Shown here one piece after another: positions 31,981 to 40,457 of a stretch of DNA of 64,000 bases. The notes under the pieces were generated by a model that did not search any database, was not told where the DNA came from, and was given only the letters and a program-made list of their open reading frames with translations. Origin of the DNA: Algoriphagus sp. (GTDB lineage: Bacteria > Bacteroidota > Bacteroidia > Cytophagales > Cyclobacteriaceae); contig NZ_JAUXYL010000023.1 in NCBI RefSeq assembly GCF_030694375.1, forward strand, positions 229,201 through 293,200. Direction: 5' to 3'. Within the stretch, counting starts at the first letter, position 1. Every line of letters begins with the position of its first letter. Position numbers and translations under genes: made by a program.

Positions 31981-33333
31981 TCACTTAAAACTCAAGGTGA
32001 AAACCGTCCGCTCTCCCGTCACGGAAGTTACCTGAAGGCTCCCTTTATGAAGGTTCATAATCTGTCGCGAAATCGCCAACCCAATTCCTGAACCGGTCTT
32101 TTTGGTGGTGTAGAAAGGAACAAAAATTCGCTCCAAGGCTTCAGGGATTATCCCCGGCCCGTGATCCTCCACCTGAATAATTGTTCCCATGTCTCCTTGC
32201 CCTAGAGCCCTTAGACAGATGGTTCGATCTGCTTGGTTTTGGATGGATTCGCCCGCATTTTTCACCAGATTGATCAAAATCATGGTAATCTGATCCGGGT
32301 CACAAAGGACCTCCAAATCCCCCGGAATTATTTCAGTTTGGATGTCAATCTGATTTGACTTCAATTCTTCCTTCATCAATCCGATCACATTTTCAAATAG
32401 AGCCTTCACTGCAATTAGTTCTTTTTTGGGCTCCGGAATATTGGTGTAATCACGATAAGCATTTACAAAATTCACCAAACCCTTACTTCGGTTGGCGATG
32501 GTGTCCAACCCTTCCTGTATATCCTGAAAACCGTCTCTTTTGATCAAAAATCCCTCCTGCTGCACATAGCTATCCTCATCCAGAATCGTCCGGAGCGACT
32601 CCACCAAACTCGAAATCGGAGTGATTGAATTCATGATTTCGTGTCGAAGGACTTTGGTCAGGTTTTGCCAAGCCTCAAGTTCGTTAGACTGGAGCTCGGC
32701 GTTAATGTTTTGCAGGGAAAGGAGCGACCAACTTTGTCCTCCCATCTTCAGGGAGGCCGATTGGATGATGAGGTGGAGACTGTTGTTTACTTTAAATGAA
32801 ATGCGCTGTCCCGGCTTCATTTCCATCACCTCCTTCAATAATTTTGGTGATAATTTTCCCAGATCTTTGATGTCTCTGAATTGTGGGATTTGCAGTAAAT
32901 GCTTTGCTGCATTATTAATGATCCCGATTTTTCCCTCGGCATTGAAAGATATAATACCGGAATTGATATGCTGAATGATGACTTGAAGGAATAGCATCTG
33001 TTCTTCCTTTTCTGCCCGTGTCTGTTTGAACACTTCCATGACTTCATTGAAAGCCAGGTTGACTTCCCGGAAAGAACCGCCCATTTTGCTGTCAGAGGTG
33101 AAAGAAGAGGAAAAGTCAGTGAATCGGATCGAGTCCAGAAAGCGGGCAAGTTTGTGGTTGATCGAGTTGACATAATAAATCATCTCACCGGCTAAAAAAG
33201 CGACAACCAAAGCCAAAATGCCCGGTGCTAGCCATAATTCCTGCACATAGAAAAGCCAAATTCCCGAAAAAAGACAAATGGTAATCAGGATTATTCGGAC
33301 AATAATCCCTGTTGAAAACCGCTTATAGACCAT
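31981..33333 (-). CDS. Sensor histidine kinase, NtrY-like
   Basis: Two membrane helices at the N-terminus (residues 10-50), a PAS-like domain (about 110-215: FLQVIIQHINSGIISFNAEGKIG) and the kinase core: H box VLRHEIMNSITPISS with phospho-accepting His near 230, N box LVKNAGES near 345, G1/G2 DHGPGIIPE and KKTGSGIGLAISRQI. The HEIMNSITP variant is usual for NtrY-related kinases. Its start overlaps the stop of the sigma-54 regulator gene by 11 bases, so the two are a pair. The signal is unknown. Confidence 0.93.
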   Translation of the reverse strand: MVYKRFSTGIIVRIILITICLFSGIWLFYVQELWLAPGILALVVAFLAGEMIYYVNSINHKLARFLDSIRFTDFSSSFTSDSKMGGSFREVNLAFNEVMEVFKQTRAEKEEQMLFLQVIIQHINSGIISFNAEGKIGIINNAAKHLLQIPQFRDIKDLGKLSPKLLKEVMEMKPGQRISFKVNNSLHLIIQSASLKMGGQSWSLLSLQNINAELQSNELEAWQNLTKVLRHEIMNSITPISSLVESLRTILDEDSYVQQEGFLIKRDGFQDIQEGLDTIANRSKGLVNFVNAYRDYTNIPEPKKELIAVKALFENVIGLMKEELKSNQIDIQTEIIPGDLEVLCDPDQITMILINLVKNAGESIQNQADRTICLRALGQGDMGTIIQVEDHGPGIIPEALERIFVPFYTTKKTGSGIGLAISRQIMNLHKGSLQVTSVTGERTVFTLSFK

Positions 33334-34711
33334 ATTTTTCCAATCTTCTGTAAAGGGAGGATCGAGTCAAACCCAATTCGTCTGCCGCACGGGTGATATG
33401 CCCATTGTGCTTTTGTAGCGCTTTGCGGATCAGGATCCGCTCTACATCTTCAATATTGAGGTGTTCCAAGCTTACCGATTCATCTTTCTGATCAGGCTGA
33501 GCCATTTTCTGCAAGAATAAGTCTTCAGGCTGCAGGACATTGTGATTGCTCATGATGACTGCGCGTTCGATGGAGTGCTGAAGCTCCCGGATATTTCCCG
33601 GCCAGTGATATTTCATCATCCGCTTGATGAGCGGTTCGGAGGCTTTTCGGATGTCTTTGTTGTATTTTTTTGAGTAAAAGGAAATAAAGTGATCGGCTAA
33701 TACCGGAATATCCTCTACCCGCTCACGCAGTGGCGGCAGCTGAATTTCGATCGTATTGATTCGATAGAGTAAATCCTGTCTAAATCCATTATCATAAACC
33801 ATGTCGTGGATTGGCATATTGGTCGCTGAAATCAGACGAATATTGACATCGACCGGGCGATTGGTTCCGACTCGGGTTACTTGTCGGTTTTGTAAGACTG
33901 CCAGGAGCTTGGCCTGAAGAGGCAAAGGTAAATTCCCGATTTCATCCAAAAAAAGCGTCCCCTTATGCGCCTGTTCAAACCTTCCTGCCCGATCTTCTTT
34001 GGCGTCTGTGAAAGATCCTTTTTTATGCCCAAATAGCTCCGATTCAAAAAGAGTAGCAGTGATAGATCCCAAATCAACCCCCACAAATGCCTCCCGATTT
34101 CTTCGGGAATGTCGGTGGATTGCACGCGCGATGAGTTCCTTTCCTGTGCCATTTTCTCCCAAAATCAATACATTGGCGTCTGTTGCTGCCACTCGCTCGA
34201 TCGTCTCGAAAACCTTCTGCATGGCTACACTTTGACCGATGATGTCTTTGAATTTATTGTCAATGTCCTGTTGTAGGGTGTCTTTTTGGTCTTTTAGCAG
34301 GTTGACTTCCAATTTTTTTTGTCGGAGGTTCAGGGCTGAACTCAAGGTGGCAAGCAAACGCTCGTTTTCCCAAGGCTTTAATACAAAATCTGTCGCACCC
34401 TCTTTAATGGCCTTCACTGCCAAATTCACATCACCATAAGCGGTAATCAATACCACCACTGCAGAAGGATCCAATTCGAGAATTCGATCCAGCCAATAGA
34501 AACCTTCCTGACCCGAACTGACATCTTTTGTGAAATTCATGTCAAGCAGAATCACATCATAGTTTTCATTGTGTGTCAGAATAGGAAGTAAGTCAGGGTT
34601 GGTCTCGGTGTCAACTTGAGCGAAATGTCGCTTCAGAAAGATCTTCGCTGCTTTCAGCAGGTCTTCGTTGTCATCCACGATGAGAATTTTACCAAATCTT
34701 TGATCATTCAT
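33323..34711 (-). CDS. Sigma-54-dependent response regulator, NtrC family
   Basis: Residues 8-130 are a receiver (Asp in VILLDMNF near 56; Lys in FVLKPW). The AAA+ domain (about 150-385) has Walker A GENGTGKE, the sigma-54 contact loop as GSFTDA (GAFTGA in the classic form), Walker B GTLFLDEIGNL, and the R fingers in FRQDLLYRIN. A Fis-type helix-turn-helix (GHITRAADELGLTRSSLYRRLEKYG) ends the protein at 462. It would activate sigma-54 promoters after phosphorylation by the adjacent kinase; the divergent efflux genes are the natural target. Confidence 0.95.
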   Translation of the reverse strand: MNDQRFGKILIVDDNEDLLKAAKIFLKRHFAQVDTETNPDLLPILTHNENYDVILLDMNFTKDVSSGQEGFYWLDRILELDPSAVVVLITAYGDVNLAVKAIKEGATDFVLKPWENERLLATLSSALNLRQKKLEVNLLKDQKDTLQQDIDNKFKDIIGQSVAMQKVFETIERVAATDANVLILGENGTGKELIARAIHRHSRRNREAFVGVDLGSITATLFESELFGHKKGSFTDAKEDRAGRFEQAHKGTLFLDEIGNLPLPLQAKLLAVLQNRQVTRVGTNRPVDVNIRLISATNMPIHDMVYDNGFRQDLLYRINTIEIQLPPLRERVEDIPVLADHFISFYSKKYNKDIRKASEPLIKRMMKYHWPGNIRELQHSIERAVIMSNHNVLQPEDLFLQKMAQPDQKDESVSLEHLNIEDVERILIRKALQKHNGHITRAADELGLTRSSLYRRLEKYGL

Positions 34712-35130
34712 GGGAGAGGACGGTTAAATTTATTGGTGTGTAATTAAAATGGCAGAAGCCCGTATTCCGAAGAAGAAAAGCCATAAGTCAGCTTTATTTA
34801 AAGTTGATTCAATATAAATCTACTCTCGCTTTAGCACTAGTTAGAAGGTGTACTTTTCCTGAACAAGGCTAACTGATAGTCCGGCGCTGCGACTGATTAC
34901 TGCAGACTGCCCACTGCCTTCTTGTTCCAAAAGTTTGCCGATTTTTCAGAATGATTAAAAAGGATTAAAAAGTGCCATTTTCGGACGATTATGGCCGATT
35001 TTGGAATCAACTTTTATCTGAATAAGGTACTAAAAAAAATTCGGGATTGACCCACTTTTGTTCGGTGGCGGACGAAATTGTTCGAGACTTGAAATTTGCA
35101 TTTTCTGCAAATCCTGATTTGGAGTGCCTG

Positions 35131-35146
35131 CGGGCTGTTTTTTGCA
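35131..35146 (+). promoter_or_regulatory. Possible sigma-54 promoter for the efflux operon
   Basis: The 487-base spacer 34712-35198 has no gene. CGGGCTGTTTTTTGCA (35131-35146) keeps the essential GG and GC of a -24/-12 promoter in the right spacing, 52 bases before the adaptor ATG. Upstream, TTCGGTGGCGGACGAA and TTTTCGGACGATT are repeated half-sites that could bind the regulator. TGGCAC at 35147 with TTGG five bases on is a weaker alternative. Confidence 0.45.
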
Positions 35147-35198
35147 TGGCACATCATTTGGCATAAAGAGGACAAGCCAATGAGGGCATTTTCACACA

Positions 35199-36449
35199 AT
35201 GGACAGAAAAATAGAAAAGAAAACATGGACTCTCAAAAGAATCGCTGCCGTGATCGGCGGTGCAGTCTTGGTGGGAGGAATTATCTACCAAATTGGATAT
35301 GCTGACCATCGATCCACGATGAATGTTGACAAGGATCGATTGAGTATAGCCACCGTTTCAAAAGGAGAATTTACTGACTACATCCTGGTTTCGGGTCAGA
35401 TAGAACCTGCCCGGACGGTATTCCTTGATGCAATCGAAGGCGGTATGGTCAATCAGGTCATAAGGGAATCAGGAGCTTTGCTTAAGAAAGGGGATACGAT
35501 TTTGGTCTTGAATAACTCCAACCTTCAACTCGATGTCATGCAACGGGAGACCATGCTTTACGAGCAAATCAACAACTTGAGACAAACGCGGCTTTTGCTG
35601 GATCAAAACGACTTGAATCAGCAGGGGCAACTTGCCGAAATCGATTATCAGATCAGCTTGCTCAAGCCTCAATATGAGCGGTTTAAACAGCTTCATGAAA
35701 AAAAACTGGTTTCCGATCGTGAATTCGAAGAGGTTAAAGAGCAGTATGAATACAATGTAAAACGCAAAAAACTCACCTATACGTCCTACCGAAACGATTC
35801 CATTGCCAGATCATTTCAGTTGAGTCAGTTGCGCCAATCGGAGGGGAGAATGAATGCATCGCTCAATGGAGTGGGCAATATCCTGAACAATCTGGTGATC
35901 ACTGCTCCCATCGCAGGGCAATTGGCTACGCCTCAGCAACTCGAAATCGGTCAGGCTATCAATCCCGGCCAACGCTATGGTCAGATTGATATTTTGGATG
36001 AATTCAAAGTGAGAGTACCTATTGATGAACTCTACCTCCCGAGAATCGGTCAGGGACTACGTGGTAAATTCACCTTAAGTGGACAAGATTACGAACTCGA
36101 AATCACCAAAATCTACCCAACGATCACCAATGGCCGGTTTGAAGTAGACATGGCTTTTACCGGAGAAAATCCTGCCGGAATCCGACGTGGTCAAAGTGTA
36201 CGAATCCGCCTTGAATTAGGTCAAAGTGAACAAAGCATGCTATTGCCAACAGGTGGGTTTTTCAAGGATACAGGAGGAAATTGGGTTTTTGTTCTCAATG
36301 CAGCTGGAAATGCAGAAAGGCGAAATATTCGATTAGGCAGAAAAAATCCAGAGTTCTATGAAGTCCTCGAAGGTTTGGTTGAAGGCGAAAAAGTCATCGT
36401 CAGCGGGTATGAGAATTTTGGGAACAATGAGGTGCTGGAGCTTAGGTGA
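35199..36449 (+). CDS. MacA/HlyD-like periplasmic adaptor subunit
   Basis: A 416-residue membrane-fusion protein: one N-terminal membrane helix (AAVIGGAVLVGGIIYQIGY), barrel-sandwich halves (VSGQIEP...GMVNQVIRESGALLKKGD and LVITAPIAGQLA), a long helical hairpin (about 115-220) and a C-terminal beta-barrel domain. It links an inner-membrane ABC transporter to an outer-membrane channel. It is first in the transcript with the ATPase and permease genes. No TolC-like gene is in the window. Confidence 0.92.
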   Translation: MDRKIEKKTWTLKRIAAVIGGAVLVGGIIYQIGYADHRSTMNVDKDRLSIATVSKGEFTDYILVSGQIEPARTVFLDAIEGGMVNQVIRESGALLKKGDTILVLNNSNLQLDVMQRETMLYEQINNLRQTRLLLDQNDLNQQGQLAEIDYQISLLKPQYERFKQLHEKKLVSDREFEEVKEQYEYNVKRKKLTYTSYRNDSIARSFQLSQLRQSEGRMNASLNGVGNILNNLVITAPIAGQLATPQQLEIGQAINPGQRYGQIDILDEFKVRVPIDELYLPRIGQGLRGKFTLSGQDYELEITKIYPTITNGRFEVDMAFTGENPAGIRRGQSVRIRLELGQSEQSMLLPTGGFFKDTGGNWVFVLNAAGNAERRNIRLGRKNPEFYEVLEGLVEGEKVIVSGYENFGNNEVLELR

Positions 36450-36460
36450 TGTCGGACGTA

Positions 36461-36629
36461 TGATTTCGGATTTCGGATTTTCATAACCCCGAGCTCTGAA
36501 AGTAAATCCGATATAATTGTATTGGTATAAAGAAGTTGAAAATCAATTAAATAGAAAAATAAATCAACAAAGTGGATCAAGACTTTGGGTTATAGAAATC
36601 CGAAATCTGAGATCCGAAATCCGAAATCC
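36461..36629. repeat. Inverted arms of ATTTCGG/CCGAAAT word repeats
   Basis: The left arm (36461-36489) reads TGATTTCGGATTTCGG... and ends CATAACCC. The right arm (36587-36629) begins GGGTTAT and repeats AAATCCGAAATC and ATCCGAAATCC up to the ATG of the ATPase gene. The arms are imperfect reverse complements over about 29 bases, with 97 AT-rich bases between them. Confidence 0.65.
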
Positions 36630-36631
36630 AA

Positions 36632-37330
36632 ATGGTAAACGTCATCAAAACTGTAAACCTTCGCAAGCTATATGCTACCGAAGAAGTGGAAACCACTGCG
36701 CTGGATGGTATCCAAATTGAAATTAAAAAAGGCGAATTCGTCGCCATCATGGGCCCCTCAGGTTGTGGTAAATCCACGCTCCTAAATATCATCGGCCTGC
36801 TGGATAATCCGGATGGGGGAGAGTATTACTTTCTGGATCAGGAAGTGGCAAAATTCTCCGAACGTCAACGTTCTGCCTTGAGAAAAGGAAACATCGGTTT
36901 CGTCTTTCAGTCATTCAATCTGATTGATGAACTGACTGTGTTCGAAAATGTCGAATTGCCTTTGCTTTACCTCAAAATCCCTTCTGACGAGCGAAAGACT
37001 AAGGTGGAACAAGTGCTGACTCGTATGAACATCATGCATCGAAGAAATCACTTCCCACAGCAACTTTCAGGCGGGCAGCAGCAGCGTGTGGCGATTGCCC
37101 GTGCGATTGTAGCCAAGCCATCTGTGATCCTTGCCGATGAACCTACAGGTAACCTGGATTCCACTAACGGCGAAGAAGTAATGCGCCTGCTCGAAGAGCT
37201 CAACAACGAGGGAACCACCATCGTGATGGTAACGCACTCTCCGCACGATGCCAACTACGCCCACCGAATCATCAACCTATTTGATGGCAAAGTGGTCACG
37301 GAGAATATCCGGGAGCAGTTTCATGTTTAA
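36632..37330 (+). CDS. ABC transporter ATP-binding protein, MacB/LolD type
   Basis: A 232-residue ATPase with Walker [11 protein letters not shown] near 40, Q-loop FVFQSFNL, signature [14 protein letters not shown], Walker [14 protein letters not shown] and switch His in [10 protein letters not shown]. It energises the FtsX-type permeases that follow and, as in MacAB or LolCDE, couples ATP hydrolysis to pulling substrates from the periplasm. It is the only ATPase in the region, against five permeases. Confidence 0.95.
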   Translation: MVNVIKTVNLRKLYATEEVETTALDGIQIEIKKGEFVAIMGPSGCGKSTLLNIIGLLDNPDGGEYYFLDQEVAKFSERQRSALRKGNIGFVFQSFNLIDELTVFENVELPLLYLKIPSDERKTKVEQVLTRMNIMHRRNHFPQQLSGGQQQRVAIARAIVAKPSVILADEPTGNLDSTNGEEVMRLLEELNNEGTTIVMVTHSPHDANYAHRIINLFDGKVVTENIREQFHV

Positions 37331-37945
37331 AGTTGGGGAGTATGGGAGTATGGAGGTTAGGAAGTTGGTGTGTCCCTAGAGTTTGTGTCTCTTTTTTCGG
37401 TAGCCTTTTTAGTTTTTAAAGTTGCCCGAAAAGCTCCCATGCTGTTCATTAAAGTATAAGACTGAGTGTAAAAAGAGGAAAATTCAGACTCGGGTAGATA
37501 CTTTCTTCTTTTTGCCTTGTGAAGACAAGTGACCACCTCGGCCAACGATCTTAAGGAATATCCTATGAATTTTCGAAATTCTTTGGTCGATTGGCCGGTG
37601 GAACCTTCCGCAATGTTTAAGGCAATAGAATCAGCAGCCCGCCTGATTTGAGAAATTAAATTGTACTTCTCATCTATCGGAAACCTGCAAGAAACATCAA
37701 AAATTAGCTCTCCAAAATCCATTGCTGTATGCCAAATCCTTAGTTCCTCAAATTTGAAAGTTTCCATGCTTAAGTTGATTTAGGGTTAAATACCTATAAT
37801 ACAATTATTTAAATAATTCAAAAAGCAACCACTAAAACCTTTAAGCCTCCCAACTCCCCAACTCCCATACTTCCCAACTCCCATACTCCCCAACTCCCAA
37901 CTCCCCAACTCCCAACTCCCCAACTCCCATACTTCCCAACTTCCC
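37331..37945. repeat. GGGAGT/CTCCCA word-repeat arms around the four-helix-bundle gene
   Basis: The left arm (37331-37368) is G-rich (GTTGGGGAGTATGGGAGTAT and so on); the right arm (37846-37945) is C-rich with about ten variants of CCCAACTCC and CCCATACTTCC. They are imperfect reverse complements and enclose the gene at 37357-37767; the left arm overlaps its 3' end. The right arm runs up to the ATG of permease 1. Confidence 0.7.
37357..37767 (-). CDS. Four-helix-bundle protein, S23/IVP-Avd family
   Basis: A 136-residue protein matching the four-helix-bundle family that includes the intervening-sequence protein of 23S rRNA genes and the Avd accessory protein of diversity-generating retroelements. 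Typical are FEELRIWHTAMDFGELIFDV, SQIRRAADSIALNIAEGSTG and FIGYSLRSLAEVVTCL. Members bind nucleic acid. It is on the opposite strand inside the efflux operon, between inverted word-repeat arms. No reverse transcriptase is in the window. The cellular role is unknown. Confidence 0.87.
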   Translation of the reverse strand: METFKFEELRIWHTAMDFGELIFDVSCRFPIDEKYNLISQIRRAADSIALNIAEGSTGQSTKEFRKFIGYSLRSLAEVVTCLHKAKRRKYLPESEFSSFYTQSYTLMNSMGAFRATLKTKKATEKRDTNSRDTPTS

Positions 37946-40306
37946 ATGCTCTCCCACTACTTCCTGCTCGCAGTCCGAAATTTTCAAAAGTTCAAGTCCA
38001 TTTTCTTGATCAACTTGTTGGGTCTTTCTTTGGGATTGACTACGGTTATTTTGATTGCGATGTGGGTGAAGGATGAGCTGAGTATCAATCGATACCATGC
38101 AAATTCGGATCGGATTTATGCGGTCATGACCAATCATGATAACGCTGGTGGAATAGTGACTTGGGGAGTCACCCCTGCGGAAATGGCTGAAGCAATGAAA
38201 GCTGAACTTCCTCAGGTGGAATTGGCTGCTGGAGTGTCACCTTTTATCAAGGGAATGATCCTCGACTCCGGTACGGATAAACTGGATGCGGAAGGTCTTT
38301 TTGTAGATCAGGATTATCTGGACATGTTCAGCCATGAGTTTATCATTGGAAATCGATCCAAAGCGCTGTTGGGAATCAACGCGATTTCCTTATCTGAATC
38401 TATGGCAAAAAATCTTTTTGGGTCTCCTGAAAATGCCATGGGAAAATCGCTGAAATGGCAGGTTTTTGACTTCAGTAATGAGGTGGAAGTCACCGGAGTT
38501 TACCGGGATTTTGGATCACTAGATGTAGAAAAACCCGAGTTTTTAATGGCATTTCCTTTTTTCAAAGCTATGCTTGGAGATGGTGCTCATTGGGATAATT
38601 TCAACAGTTCTACTGTTGTCCTTTTGCGAGAAGGGACCGATGAAACAGCCTTTAATACTCAGATTGCAAGTTTCATTAAGGATAGAGCCAAAGGATCTAA
38701 CGTGACTCCATTTGTTCAGCTTTATGCGGATACATACTTGTATGGGACTTATGAAGGAGGTAAAGTAGCGGGAGGTCGCATTAACTATGTTTGGATATTT
38801 TCAGGTATTGCCCTATTTATTCTGCTGATCGCCTGCATCAATTTTATGAATCTGACCACCGCCCGATCTATGGCAAGAGCCAAAGAAATCGGAGTAAAAA
38901 AATCCATGGGCGCATCCCGCATGGGGATTTTTGGCCAGTTTATGGTCAAGTCACTGCTGCTTACCTTATTTGCCTTGGTGATTGCTTTGATCACTGTTTC
39001 AGTGTTGCAACCTGTCTTCAACAAAGTCACTTTGAAGGAGCTGAGTTTGAGTTTGGGGATGGAAGATGTCCTCATTTTGGTGGGATTTTGGGCGATAACC
39101 AGCTTGATAGCCGGGATTTATCCATCGCTCTATTTATCCAAATTCAAGCCCGTTCAGATCATGAAAAACAATTTGAAAGGGAGTGTTGGAGAACTTTTGG
39201 CCAGGAAAGGTTTGGTGGTATTCCAATTCATGATATCCATGCTTTTGATCATAGGCGTGGTCGTGATTGGGAAACAGATGAATTACATCCAAAATCAGAA
39301 TTTAGGATACAATCAATCGCATTTGCTAAAGATTCCGGCTGAATCCATTCCGGCAGCACAGATGAATACTGTCCTTGATCAAGTCAAGGAAGTAGCAGGA
39401 GTCGAAAATGCCTCAAGCCTTACTCATCCGCTGATTGGTCTGGCAAACTCTACGATCGGTTTGACTTGGGAAGGGAAAAATCCCGATGAGCAAGTCAAGT
39501 TTGAAAATATCTCTGTCAATATGGGTTTGATCGAAACGATGGATTTTGAGCTGGTGGAGGGTAGGTCTTTTTCCCCTGAATTCGGTGAAGAAAACACCAA
39601 AATCATTCTCAATGAAGCAGCTGTTCGCACCATAGGATTTGAAAATCCAATTGGTCAAATCGTCAATCTCTGGGGCAATGACATGGAGGTGATCGGAGTG
39701 GTGAAAAACTTCCATTTCGAATCGCTAAAAGAATCGGTAAAACCTGCCTTCATCAAGTATGATCCTGGCTTTGCCCAAAATATTATGGTCAGAATCAATA
39801 CAGCTGATCAACAAAGAACTATCGCCGGAATCACCCAAGTTTTTCAGACTGTCCTTGGGCAAAAAACCGAGATTGCTTTCATGGATGAATCTTATCAGAC
39901 ACTCTACCTTCAGGAGCAGCGAGTTTCGGTTTTATCTGAATATTTTGGAGTGATTGCCATTTTTCTTTCTTGTTTGGGGCTTTTTGGCTTGGCAGCCTTC
40001 ACTGCCGAAAGCCGCAAAAAGGAAATTGGTGTTCGCAAAGTACTCGGTGCCTCCATGACCGGAATCCTGAATTTGATCACCTTGGACTTCATCAAATTGG
40101 TGTTGATTTCGGTAGTAATTGCACTTCCATTGGGCTGGTATTTTGCCAATTCCTGGCTGGAGACTTATGCCTTTCAGACTAAGCTCAGCTGGTGGATTTT
40201 TGCCGGATCGGGTTTGGTTTTATTGGTAATTGCCATTATGACGGTAGGTTATCAGGCATACAAAGCGGCATCTTCCAATCCGGTCAATTCCCTGCGAAGC
40301 GAGTAA
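37946..40306 (+). CDS. ABC transporter permease, FtsX/MacB type (1 of 5)
   Basis: A 786-residue double permease without ATPase. One membrane helix near residues 20-41, a MacB-type periplasmic core domain (about 45-275), an FtsX domain with three helices starting near 281 and the family motif ACINFMNLTTARS...RAKEIGVKKSMGAS, one more helix near 420-440, a second periplasmic domain and a C-terminal FtsX domain (AESRKKEIGVRKVLGAS). The ELSYD sequence after the first helix of the other four is ELSIN here. Start directly behind the C-rich arm. Confidence 0.92.
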   Translation: MLSHYFLLAVRNFQKFKSIFLINLLGLSLGLTTVILIAMWVKDELSINRYHANSDRIYAVMTNHDNAGGIVTWGVTPAEMAEAMKAELPQVELAAGVSPFIKGMILDSGTDKLDAEGLFVDQDYLDMFSHEFIIGNRSKALLGINAISLSESMAKNLFGSPENAMGKSLKWQVFDFSNEVEVTGVYRDFGSLDVEKPEFLMAFPFFKAMLGDGAHWDNFNSSTVVLLREGTDETAFNTQIASFIKDRAKGSNVTPFVQLYADTYLYGTYEGGKVAGGRINYVWIFSGIALFILLIACINFMNLTTARSMARAKEIGVKKSMGASRMGIFGQFMVKSLLLTLFALVIALITVSVLQPVFNKVTLKELSLSLGMEDVLILVGFWAITSLIAGIYPSLYLSKFKPVQIMKNNLKGSVGELLARKGLVVFQFMISMLLIIGVVVIGKQMNYIQNQNLGYNQSHLLKIPAESIPAAQMNTVLDQVKEVAGVENASSLTHPLIGLANSTIGLTWEGKNPDEQVKFENISVNMGLIETMDFELVEGRSFSPEFGEENTKIILNEAAVRTIGFENPIGQIVNLWGNDMEVIGVVKNFHFESLKESVKPAFIKYDPGFAQNIMVRINTADQQRTIAGITQVFQTVLGQKTEIAFMDESYQTLYLQEQRVSVLSEYFGVIAIFLSCLGLFGLAAFTAESRKKEIGVRKVLGASMTGILNLITLDFIKLVLISVVIALPLGWYFANSWLETYAFQTKLSWWIFAGSGLVLLVIAIMTVGYQAYKAASSNPVNSLRSE

Positions 40307-40457
40307 AAAAGTATCAAGTATCAAGATTCAAGTATCAAGATTTCTTCTCATCCAAACCTCAAAATTCCCTAATACCCAAACATCCTAGCCTCCTAACTTC
40401 CCAACATCCAGACCTCCAGTCCTCCAGACCTCCAAACATCCAAACCTCCCAACTCCC
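40307..40457 (+). repeat. Word-repeat spacer between permeases 1 and 2
   Basis: Four variants of AAGTATCAAG are followed by a C-rich run of CATCCAAACC, CCTCCAGACC and CCTCCCAACTCC ending at the ATG of permease 2. The vocabulary is close to the right arm at 37846 but no G-rich partner arm is present. Confidence 0.6.

Noticed and set aside
35147..35163. TGGCAC-N5-TTGG as the sigma-54 promoter
   Set aside because: The -12 element lacks the needed GC; the site at 35131-35146 keeps both GG and GC, so it was preferred.
37840..37945. CRISPR array
   Set aside because: Units are about 9-11 bases and degenerate without constant repeats or spacers; no cas genes are present.
38791..39342. 183-codon frame inside permease 1
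   Set aside because: Same strand but different frame over the FtsX motif region; the translation is rich in His/Arg/Cys with no pattern.
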